Shown here piece after piece: positions 57,499 through 64,000 of a DNA stretch of 64,000 bases. The notes under the pieces are model-generated. The model was given only the letters and a program-made list of their open reading frames with translations. It was not told where the DNA came from and did not search any database. A program made the position numbers and the translations under genes. Source of the DNA: Aureimonas sp. AU20 (GTDB taxonomy: Bacteria > Pseudomonadota > Alphaproteobacteria > Rhizobiales > Rhizobiaceae); the NCBI RefSeq assembly GCF_001442755.1, contig NZ_CP006367.1, forward strand, positions 186,001 through 250,000. The letters are read 5' to 3'. The stretch's first letter is position 1. Each line of letters begins with the position of its first letter.

Positions 57499-60270
57499 TC
57501 AGCCCTTGGCGGGCTTCGCCGCCAAGGCTTTCAGGCGATAAAGCGCCTCCAGCGCCTCGCGCGGGCTCATCGCGTCCGGGTCCACCTCCGCCAATGCCTT
57601 CAGCGCGGCGGGCGTCTCGGCCTCGGCCGGCCGGCGGTTGAGCGCGGCGAAGAGCGGCAGATCGTCGATGAAAGCGGTGCGCTTTTCGCCCTGCTCGCTC
57701 TTTTCCAGCTGGGTCAGCACCTGCCGGGCGCGCTCCAGAACGGCCGGCGGCAGGCCGGCGAGCCGCGCCACCTGAATGCCGTAGGATCGGTCGGCGACGC
57801 CGGCCGTCACCTCGTGGAGGAAGATCACCTCTCCCTCCCATTCCTTCACCCGCACGGTGACGTTGGCGAGCCGCTTCAGCCGCGCGGCGAGCGCTGTCAT
57901 CTCGTGGAAATGCGTCGCGAAGAGCGCGCGGCAGCGGTTCACCTCGTGCAGGTGCTCCACCGCCGCAAACGCGATGGAGAGCCCATCATAGGTCGCCGTG
58001 CCCCGGCCGATCTCGTCCAGCACCACGAGCGTCCTTTCGCTCGCCTGATTCAGAATCGCCGCCGTCTCGACCATCTCGACCATGAAGGTGGAGCGGCCCT
58101 CCGCCAGATCGTCCGAGGCGCCGACGCGGCTGAACAGGCGGTCCACCACCCCGATATGGGCCTTGGTGGCCGGCACGTAGGAGCCGATCTGCGCCAGCAC
58201 GGCGATCAGCGCGTTCTGGCGCAGGAAGGTGGACTTGCCGCCCATGTTCGGGCCGGTGATGAGCCAGATGGCGCCGGCCTCGCGCTTGGCGCCCGTGCCG
58301 GCGGGGGGCGAGAGATCGCAATCGTTGGCAACGAACTGGCCGCCGCCGGACGCCTTCAGCGCCGCCTCCACCACGGGATGGCGCCCGCACTCCACTTGGA
58401 AGGCAAGGCTTGCGTCCACCACAGGGCGCACCCAATCGCCCGCCACGGCGAGGTCCGCCAGCGCGGCGGTCACGTCCACCAGCGCCAGAGCCGCGCTCGC
58501 CGCGCGCAGGGCCTCGGTCGCCCCCAGCACCTCGCCGCGCAGCGCATCGAACAAGGCGAGCTCGATGCGCAGCGCCTCCGCCGCGCTCTGGGCGATGCGG
58601 GTTTCGAGATCGCATAGCTCCACCGTGGTGAAGCGCATGGCGGAGGCGAGCGTCTGGCGATGCGAGAAGCCGCTGTCGGGCGCGAGCAGCGAGGCGCCGT
58701 GAGCTTCCGGCACCTCGACGAAATAGCCCAGCACGTTGTTGTGCCGGATCTTTAGGGAGCGGATGCCGCTTTCCGCGCAGTAGCGGCCCTGGAGATCGGC
58801 CACGACCTGCCGGGAATGGTCGCGCAGCGCCAGCGCCTCGTCCAGCGCCGCATCGGCGCCGGCCCGGATGAAGCCGCCGTCGCGCCGCTGCAGCGGCAGC
58901 TCGTCCCGCAAGCTGGCGCGCAGGCGGAAGCGAAGCGCTTGCGGCAGGGCGGCGAGCGAGCGGCCGGCCTCCATAAGCTCCCAGCTCAGCTCCCCCTCGC
59001 TCAGAAGCTCGGCCATGACGCTCGCCCGCTCCAGCCCTTCCGCCACGGCGCCAAGATCGCGCGGGCCGCCCCGGTCGAGCGCCAGACGCGACAGCGCGCG
59101 CTCGGTGTCGGGCAGGCCCTTCAAGGCGGCGCGCAGCTCGGCGGCGAGCGCGGGGTCGGCCAGGAGGCCGGCGACGCTGTCCTGCCGCCGGGCGATGGCG
59201 GCGGGGTCGGTCAGAGGCCAGGCGAGGCGGCTGGCGAGAAGGCGCGAGCCAGCGCCCGTCACGCAGCGGTCGATCGTCGCCAGAAGCGAGCCCTGGCGCC
59301 GGCCGGACACGGTGCGCGAAAGCTCGAGGCTCGCCCGCGTCGCCGGGTCGATCACCATGAAGGAGCCGGCCTCGACCCGCTCGGGCCGCTCCAGCGGCGG
59401 GCGGGCCTTCAGCTGCGTGCGTTCGAGATAGGACAGAAGCGCCGCACCGACCGAAAGCTCGGCGCGGCCGAAGGCGCCGAACCCGTCCAGCGTCGAGACG
59501 CCGAAGAAGCGTTGCAGCCGCTCGGCGCTGGTGGCGGCGTCGAACAGGCTCGCCGGCTCGAAGCGCACGCGCCGCCCCAGCCGGCGCAGGAGCGGCTGCA
59601 GCGTCTCGTCCTCGCGCAGGCCGTCGGGCACCACCAGTTCGGCCGGCTCCAGGGCCACCACGTCGGCGAATATCCGGTCCGGCGCGGACGGGGCGATGCG
59701 GAACTGGCCGGTGGAAAGGTCGGTCCAGCCGAGCGCGACCTGCCCGCTCTCGCCGCCGACCCGCGAGAGCGCGGCCAGGAAGTTCGGCCGGCCGGGCTCC
59801 AGAAGCGTTTCCTCGGTGATCGTGCCGGGGGTGACGAGGCGCACGACCTCGCGCTTCACCACCGACTTGCCGCCGCGCTTCTTGGCCTCGGCGGGGTCCT
59901 CGACCTGCTCGCAGACGGCGACGCGGTAGCCTTGGGCGATCAGCTTGTCGAGATAGTCGTCGGAGGAGACGACCGGCACGCCGGCCATCGGAATATCGGC
60001 GCCCTCGTGCTTGCCGCGCCGGGTCAGCGTGATGCCGAGCGCGCGCGAGGCCTCCACCGCGTCGTCGAAGAACAGTTCGTAGAAATCGCCCATGCGGTAG
60101 AACAGGAGGCAGTCGGCATGGCGCGACTTGATCTCCAGGAACTGCGCCATCATCGGCGTCGGCGCGCCGCCCTCGCCCCTCGTCTCCGGCAATGCCTCGG
60201 GCAAGGCCGCGCCGCCCGTGGCGGGATCTTTGGGGCGGGCGGCGGGGTCGGGTCGGATCATGTCCAGCAT
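57499..60270 (-). CDS. mutS: DNA mismatch repair protein MutS
   Basis: The 923-residue protein recognises mismatches. Residues around 40-60 hold the [11 protein letters not shown] mismatch-binding motif, and the ATPase has GPNMGGKST near 676, [14 protein letters not shown] and the ATHFHEM switch. A 35-residue N-terminal lead is not conserved; the start could also be the ATG at 60261. Stop at 57499; the next gene on the strand follows after about 135 bases. Confidence 0.96.
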   Translation of the reverse strand: MLDMIRPDPAARPKDPATGGAALPEALPETRGEGGAPTPMMAQFLEIKSRHADCLLFYRMGDFYELFFDDAVEASRALGITLTRRGKHEGADIPMAGVPVVSSDDYLDKLIAQGYRVAVCEQVEDPAEAKKRGGKSVVKREVVRLVTPGTITEETLLEPGRPNFLAALSRVGGESGQVALGWTDLSTGQFRIAPSAPDRIFADVVALEPAELVVPDGLREDETLQPLLRRLGRRVRFEPASLFDAATSAERLQRFFGVSTLDGFGAFGRAELSVGAALLSYLERTQLKARPPLERPERVEAGSFMVIDPATRASLELSRTVSGRRQGSLLATIDRCVTGAGSRLLASRLAWPLTDPAAIARRQDSVAGLLADPALAAELRAALKGLPDTERALSRLALDRGGPRDLGAVAEGLERASVMAELLSEGELSWELMEAGRSLAALPQALRFRLRASLRDELPLQRRDGGFIRAGADAALDEALALRDHSRQVVADLQGRYCAESGIRSLKIRHNNVLGYFVEVPEAHGASLLAPDSGFSHRQTLASAMRFTTVELCDLETRIAQSAAEALRIELALFDALRGEVLGATEALRAASAALALVDVTAALADLAVAGDWVRPVVDASLAFQVECGRHPVVEAALKASGGGQFVANDCDLSPPAGTGAKREAGAIWLITGPNMGGKSTFLRQNALIAVLAQIGSYVPATKAHIGVVDRLFSRVGASDDLAEGRSTFMVEMVETAAILNQASERTLVVLDEIGRGTATYDGLSIAFAAVEHLHEVNRCRALFATHFHEMTALAARLKRLANVTVRVKEWEGEVIFLHEVTAGVADRSYGIQVARLAGLPPAVLERARQVLTQLEKSEQGEKRTAFIDDLPLFAALNRRPAEAETPAALKALAEVDPDAMSPREALEALYRLKALAAKPAKG

Positions 60271-60520
60271 TCCGGCAAACTAGCGGTTTTCCGGCGCCCA
60301 GGGAAAGCCGCGCTGGCCGGGCGCCGGGGCTTGCGCCCGAAATCCACAAGCCAGCCCCCGCGTTCAGGCGCCATTCAGTGCGCGCGCCCTAGAAAAGGGG
60401 CAACGAGACCGGCAAGCGCTCTCCCCGCCCGCCCCGCGTTGGCATCACAGGTCATGCCCCCTATGATGCACCGCACGGACCCAAGCGCTCGGGCAGCGCC
60501 GCGTGAAAGGCAGTACGAGA
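60271..60520. other. Divergent intergenic region mutS / DUF1236 gene
   Basis: No gene seen. It should hold divergent promoters for mutS and the small secreted protein; I could not identify boxes with confidence. Confidence 0.4.
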
Positions 60521-60817
60521 ATGATGAAGACAGGGAACGGAGCGCGTCTGGCGGGCATGGTGTTGGCCATCGGCCTCGCATTCGCCGCCCAGGGCGCCTC
60601 GGCGCAGACCGCGCCGCCGGTGAACGCCCATCAGTTCGCCGTGGACCATCCCGTGCCGGACGTGTCGCTGCGCCTCGCGCCGACGCTCGGCGCCTCGGTT
60701 CCCGCCCAGGTGCAGCTCGCCGCCATCGAGGGCACCAAGGACTACGGCTACTTCTACTATGAGGGCCGGCCGGTGATCGTCGACATGGCGACCCGCTCCA
60801 TCGTGCGCGTCGACTGA
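60521..60817 (+). CDS. Small secreted DUF1236-type protein
   Basis: A 98-residue protein with a Sec signal (basic start, LAGMVLAIGLAFAAQGASA, cut near residue 29). The mature C-terminal half (VPAQVQLAAIEGTKDYGYFYYEGRPVIVDMATRSIVRV) fits the DUF1236 domain of alphaproteobacterial periplasmic proteins, function unknown. AAAGG ten bases upstream supports ATG 60521; ATG 60524 is a close alternative. Confidence 0.82.
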   Translation: MMKTGNGARLAGMVLAIGLAFAAQGASAQTAPPVNAHQFAVDHPVPDVSLRLAPTLGASVPAQVQLAAIEGTKDYGYFYYEGRPVIVDMATRSIVRVD

Positions 60818-60842
60818 CCGCAGACATTCGACACAAAGGGAC

Positions 60843-60863
60843 GGGCGGGGCTCGGCTCCGCCC
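60843..60863. terminator. Bidirectional terminator between convergent genes
   Basis: GGGCGG and CCGCCC with an inner GC/GC pair after one wobble, loop TCG. It lies 26 bases after the DUF1236 gene and 33 before the stop of the outer-membrane gene. Confidence 0.5.
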
Positions 60864-60895
60864 TTCCCCAAGACTGGCGTGAACAGACCCGCCGA

Positions 60896-61549
60896 TCAGC
60901 CGCCGAAGCGGAAGCTCGCCCCCAGCACGATCTGGTTGGTAAGGATGTCGGTTTCGAGCGAGCCGCCGCCTTTGAGGTCTGCCTCGTTGTGGCTGTAGCT
61001 CAGCTTGTACTCGCCGAAGACGGAGAGAAAGTCGGTCACGCTCACGTCCGCGCCGGCCAGCGCCTGAACGGCCGGGCCGGTCACCTGATATTCGAAGGTC
61101 CGTGGGCCTCCCGCTTCCTGATACTCGACATGCGGAATGGCGACGCCCGCGCCGAGCCCGGCATAGGGCGTGAGGCGGCCCATCGGATCGGCGCGATACA
61201 GCGCGTTGATCGTCAGGAGATTGAGCCCGTCGGTAAATTCGAGCGTCTGCACGCCCATCGGCAGCGGATCGGCGGCGACTTTGGCATGGGCATAGTCCAG
61301 CGCCACGCCCCAATGCGGGTGGCCGAGATCGTTTGCCCAGGCCGTGGCGCGCACGCCGTAGAAGGGCGCGCCGCTTTCGAAGGTGCGCCCGTCCCACTCG
61401 ACGTCGAGACGGCGCGTCGAGGGCGCGTTGGCCACGTCCACCGTGCTGTCGAAGGAGAAATTGTATCCGCCATAGGCGGAGATGACGTACTCCGCCCGGG
61501 CCGAGCCGAGAGTGGCGAGCAGGGCGAGGCAGGCTAGCGGAAGACGCAT
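60896..61549 (-). CDS. Outer-membrane beta-barrel protein, lipid A oxidase (LpxQ)-like
   Basis: A 217-residue protein with a signal peptide (MRLPLACLALLATLGSARA) and alternating strands that end with FRF. The body matches what I recall of rhizobial lipid A oxidase LpxQ: PFYGVRATAW, HWGVALDYAHAK, LEFTDGLNLLTINALYR, AGLGAGVAIPHVE and FEYQVTGPAVQALAG. LpxQ oxidises the proximal glucosamine of lipid A in the outer membrane. The start is fixed by AGGAGGTGATC in front of ATG 61549. A PHO-box-like sequence lies 73 bases upstream. Confidence 0.72.
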   Translation of the reverse strand: MRLPLACLALLATLGSARAEYVISAYGGYNFSFDSTVDVANAPSTRRLDVEWDGRTFESGAPFYGVRATAWANDLGHPHWGVALDYAHAKVAADPLPMGVQTLEFTDGLNLLTINALYRADPMGRLTPYAGLGAGVAIPHVEYQEAGGPRTFEYQVTGPAVQALAGADVSVTDFLSVFGEYKLSYSHNEADLKGGGSLETDILTNQIVLGASFRFGG

Positions 61550-61896
61550 CGGATCGATCACCTCCTATCGGCCGGCGATGGAGTCTTCGCCGCGCTTGAG
61601 GGGATGGGCTAGCGCGCGCCGATGACAGGGGCGTTACAGTGCGTTGCAGGAAAGTGACGGTGGACCGCAGACGTGTCACACGGGTCTCGCCCGTGCCAGC
61701 AACCTCTCGCGCCTCTGGGGCCGCACCCACGCCCAGGCGGGAACATGATCCTTTGCCGGCAAAGAAACGGTGCGAAGGAGAAGGGCGCGGAGCGAAGCCG
61801 AGCGACCCCGCCGCCAGACCGGCGAGGCCAGACCCTTTGCCGAAGCGCCGCATGCCGCCAGCGATACGAGATGCCGGCATGCGACGCGACGCGTCC
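61550..61896. other. Intergenic region olsB / lpxQ-like gene
   Basis: About 345 bases without a gene. It holds the PHO-box candidate (61622-61639) and a perfect 14-base palindrome CTTTGCCGGCAAAG (61751-61764). Short frames here are shadows. Confidence 0.5.
61622..61639 (-). promoter_or_regulatory. PHO-box-like PhoB site upstream of the LpxQ-like gene
   Basis: On the minus strand CTGTAAC-GCCC-CTGTCAT gives two 7-base direct repeats at the 11-base period of PhoB boxes; the consensus repeat is CTGTCAT. A third, weaker repeat CTGCAAC lies 10 bases further upstream. The box ends 73 bases before the start codon, a usual place for an activator site. Confidence 0.55.
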
Positions 61897-62796
61897 TCAG
61901 GCGGCGAAGCGCGTGCCTTCGGCGCCGAAATGCTGGATGTAGCGCGGGTTGATGTTCTTCACCGGCACCACGACGCAGACATCCGTCGTGCCGAACTGGT
62001 GATCCACCACCGCGTCCTCCCCGACATAGCCGCCGAGGCGCAGATACCCTTTGAGAAGCGGCGGCAGGCCGCCCAGCGCGCGCTTGGCGTCGAGGCAGGC
62101 GACGGTGGAGCCGACGCGGGCGCGCCGACCCGAAACCGCCGCGACGCGCCATTCCTCCGGCGCCGGGGCGTGGTCGCGCAGGAAGGCGAGCGGCGCTTCC
62201 AGCGCGGCGAGATCGGTGCCGCTCAGCGAAGCGCAGCCGAACAGAACGTCGATCCGGTGCTGCTTCACATAGGCCCAGATGCCCTGCCAGAGCAGTTCCA
62301 CCGTGCGCTTGCCGCGATAGCTCTTGAGCACGCAGGAGCGGCCGAGCTCCAGGAAGCGCGCGCCGGGATGGCGGCCGACCAGGGCGTCGATCTCGAATTC
62401 GCCGGCCGTGTAGAAGCCGCCGGCCAGCGCCGCCTTTTCCTGGCGCAGGAGGCGATAGGTGCCGACGATGCGCGAGCCGGCGGGCCGGGTCGTGTCGATG
62501 ACGAGAAGATGGTCGCAGAACTTGTCGAAGCCGTCGCGGTCGCGCCGCGTCATCCGCTGGAAGGCGGTGGGCTTGGCGCTCATCTCCTCGTAGAAGACGT
62601 TGTAGCGCAGCTGCTGCGCCTCGCGCAGCTCGGCGCGCGAGCGCGCCAGGCGCACCTCCAGCTCGCAGAGGCGACCGAGCACGGGAGCCAGCGGATCGAA
62701 GGGGGCGGGGCGGCCGAGCTTGATGCGGACGCCGAACGGCTGCCGCAGCCGAACGGGTTGTGCCTGCGTCACGTCGATATGCTTGAAAGCACCCAT
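61897..62796 (-). CDS. olsB: L-ornithine N-alpha-acyltransferase OlsB
   Basis: The 299-residue GNAT-fold enzyme transfers a 3-hydroxyacyl chain from ACP to ornithine, the first step of ornithine-lipid synthesis. LREAQQLRYNVFYEEM, DKFCDHLLVID, FLELGRSCVLKSYRGKRTVELLWQGI (split in the text as ELGRSCV and YRGKRTVELLW) and the late VKNINPRYIQHFG are family marks. The length is normal for rhizobial OlsB. OlsA would be needed for the second acyl chain; the PlsC-like gene at 45131 is a candidate. Confidence 0.9.
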   Translation of the reverse strand: MGAFKHIDVTQAQPVRLRQPFGVRIKLGRPAPFDPLAPVLGRLCELEVRLARSRAELREAQQLRYNVFYEEMSAKPTAFQRMTRRDRDGFDKFCDHLLVIDTTRPAGSRIVGTYRLLRQEKAALAGGFYTAGEFEIDALVGRHPGARFLELGRSCVLKSYRGKRTVELLWQGIWAYVKQHRIDVLFGCASLSGTDLAALEAPLAFLRDHAPAPEEWRVAAVSGRRARVGSTVACLDAKRALGGLPPLLKGYLRLGGYVGEDAVVDHQFGTTDVCVVVPVKNINPRYIQHFGAEGTRFAA

Positions 62797-62915
62797 TCGA
62801 TCGTCCTCCGGCCCTTGTTCCTGACAGCAACTGCCATATGCCGTGCTCGCGACTCTTTCATGACGTAAACCATAGTGGGACGCAAACGGTCACGCGGTTG
62901 TTGCCTCTGCGACAT

Positions 62916-63935
62916 TCATCCGCCCGCCACACGCGTCGCCTCCGCGACATCGGCGACCACGACACGGCCGCGTACCCCGCCGTCCAGAAGCCGGCGCGCG
63001 GTGGGCACGATGTCGGCAAAGCCGATCTCGGTGACGAGATCCGCCAGGAGGCTCGGGTCGAGATCTTCGGCCAGCCTATCCCAGGCCCGGCGGCGCTCGG
63101 CCTGCGGAGCGTAGACGGAATCGATGCCGAGAAGCGCGACGCCGCGCAGGATGAAGGGCGCGACACTTGCCGGCAGGTCCATGCCGCCGGCAAGGCCGCA
63201 GGCGGCCACCGCCCCGTCCCGCTTCGTCATGGACAGGAGATTGGCGAGCGTGTGCGAGCCGACGCTGTCGATAGCCGCCGCCCAACGCTCGCGCGCCAGC
63301 GGCTTGCCCGGCCCCGACAACTCGCCGCGCTCGATGATTTCGACGGCGCCCAGCCCGCGCAGCCACTCGCCCTCCTCCGGGCGGCCGGTGGAGGCGACGA
63401 TATGCCAGCCGCGCCGGGCCAGAAGCGCGACGGCGACCGAGCCGACGCCCCCGGAAGCGCCGGTCACCAAAGCCGGGCCGCGCTCGGGCGTCAGCCCGAA
63501 ACGCTCCAACGCCAGGACGGACAGCGCCGCCGTGTAGCCGGCTGTACCGAGGCCCATCGCATCCCGCGCCGAGAAGCGCGCCGGCAAAGCCACGAGCCAG
63601 TCCGCCTTCACGCGGGCAAGGCCGGTATAGGCGCCCCAATGCGTTTCGCCGAGGCCGAAGCCGTTCAGCACCACCTTGTCGCCCTCGCGCCAGAGGGGCG
63701 AGCGGGAGGCGGCGACCGTGCCGGCGAGATCGACGCCCGGCACCATGGGCCAGTGCCGCACCACGGGGGAGCGACCGGTCAGCGCGAGCGCGTCCTTGTA
63801 GTTGATCGTAGTGGCTTCGACCGCCACGTCGACGTCGCCGTCCATCAGGTCGGCCGGGGTGAGGACGGCCTCCTCGACCAGCGTTTCGCCGCCCTCGCCC
63901 TTTTGCAGCCGGATCGCCCGAAACTCGCCCGCCAT
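62916..63935 (-). CDS. Acryloyl-CoA reductase-type MDR oxidoreductase (AcuI/YhdH)
   Basis: The 339-residue zinc-free medium-chain reductase has TINYKDALALTGR, VPGVDLAGTV, the cofactor motif VTGASGGVGSVAVALLA and AACGLAGGMDLP, as in AcuI/YhdH. These enzymes reduce acryloyl-CoA to propionyl-CoA with NADPH and detoxify acrylate. GGGAGAG upstream of the ATG supports the start. A partial gene ends just upstream. Confidence 0.9.
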   Translation of the reverse strand: MAGEFRAIRLQKGEGGETLVEEAVLTPADLMDGDVDVAVEATTINYKDALALTGRSPVVRHWPMVPGVDLAGTVAASRSPLWREGDKVVLNGFGLGETHWGAYTGLARVKADWLVALPARFSARDAMGLGTAGYTAALSVLALERFGLTPERGPALVTGASGGVGSVAVALLARRGWHIVASTGRPEEGEWLRGLGAVEIIERGELSGPGKPLARERWAAAIDSVGSHTLANLLSMTKRDGAVAACGLAGGMDLPASVAPFILRGVALLGIDSVYAPQAERRRAWDRLAEDLDPSLLADLVTEIGFADIVPTARRLLDGGVRGRVVVADVAEATRVAGG

Positions 63936-63957
63936 GCCAGCTCTCCCGAATGGATCG

Positions 63958-64000
63958 TCAGGTCTTGTCGTTCGCCGCCGTCCCGTCCGATGTCTTGGGC
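63958..64000 (-). CDS. C-terminal end of an unknown gene (partial)
   Basis: Thirteen codons on the minus strand end in TGA at 63960-63958 (tail PKTSDGTAANDKT). The frame stays open to the window edge and the reductase starts 23 bases after it. The piece is too short to name or to prove coding. Confidence 0.3.
   Translation of the reverse strand, partial: PKTSDGTAANDKT

Overview
The window looks like chromosome of a GC-rich alphaproteobacterium of the order Hyphomicrobiales (Rhizobiales). The evidence is the gene order of its right half: mutS, glnD, murJ, trpS, a universal stress protein, nfu, tsaB, rimI, a lysophospholipid acyltransferase, miaB, phoH, ybeY, a CorC-type protein, lnt, a PraR/PhrR-type regulator, metK, trmB, rimP, nusA, ylxR, infB, rbfA, truB. 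HWE-family histidine kinase, OlsB-type ornithine-lipid synthesis and a lipid A oxidase-like porin-sized protein fit the same group. The species cannot be named from sequence alone; an Aurantimonadaceae-like relative is a guess. No rRNA, tRNA or CRISPR array was seen. || Left part, 1-3651: the end of an oligopeptide ABC transporter ATPase, a penicillin-acylase family Ntn hydrolase and an M20 metallopeptidase, translationally coupled; together they look like uptake and hydrolysis of an acylated peptide or amino-acid compound. || 3652-18380: a catabolic island of about 14.7 kb bounded by an 81-bp imperfect direct repeat (3663-3743 and 18300-18380), with a wrecked tyrosine-recombinase gene just outside the right copy. 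It carries an IclR regulator, two enolase-superfamily sugar-acid dehydratase/cycloisomerase-like enzymes, a VOC protein, an iron-dependent alcohol dehydrogenase, an amidohydrolase, a complete sugar ABC transporter, an aldo-keto reductase, SDRs, an RraA-like aldolase, a cupin dioxygenase and a haem-degrading-domain protein. A near-identical 24-bp palindromic sequence lies in both control regions (5817-5840 and 9892-9916), which ties the two transcription units to one regulator, probably the IclR protein. Three genes here are broken (an in-frame amber, a frameshift, a frameshift plus internal deletion), so the pathway may be decaying. || 18381-22363: a scrambled lower-GC stretch with remnants of an integrase and of an acyltransferase-3 gene, next to an intact 823-residue protein that fuses an adenylate-forming ligase, a phosphopantetheine carrier domain and a membrane acyltransferase-3 domain. 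This single-chain activate-carry-transfer machine is the most interesting object in the window. || 22364-28017: a three-GAF, three-PAS HWE histidine kinase with a small co-transcribed partner, a HAD phosphatase and an esterase. || 28116-48165: the translation and RNA-maturation block on the minus strand, with an intrinsic terminator inside the rimP leader just downstream of a good promoter. || 48138-64000: cation-efflux transporter, stress protein, a cluster of five perfect hairpins beside trpS, murJ-glnD, an SDR, mutS, a DUF1236 protein, an LpxQ-like outer-membrane protein preceded by a PHO-box-like site, OlsB, and an AcuI-type reductase.
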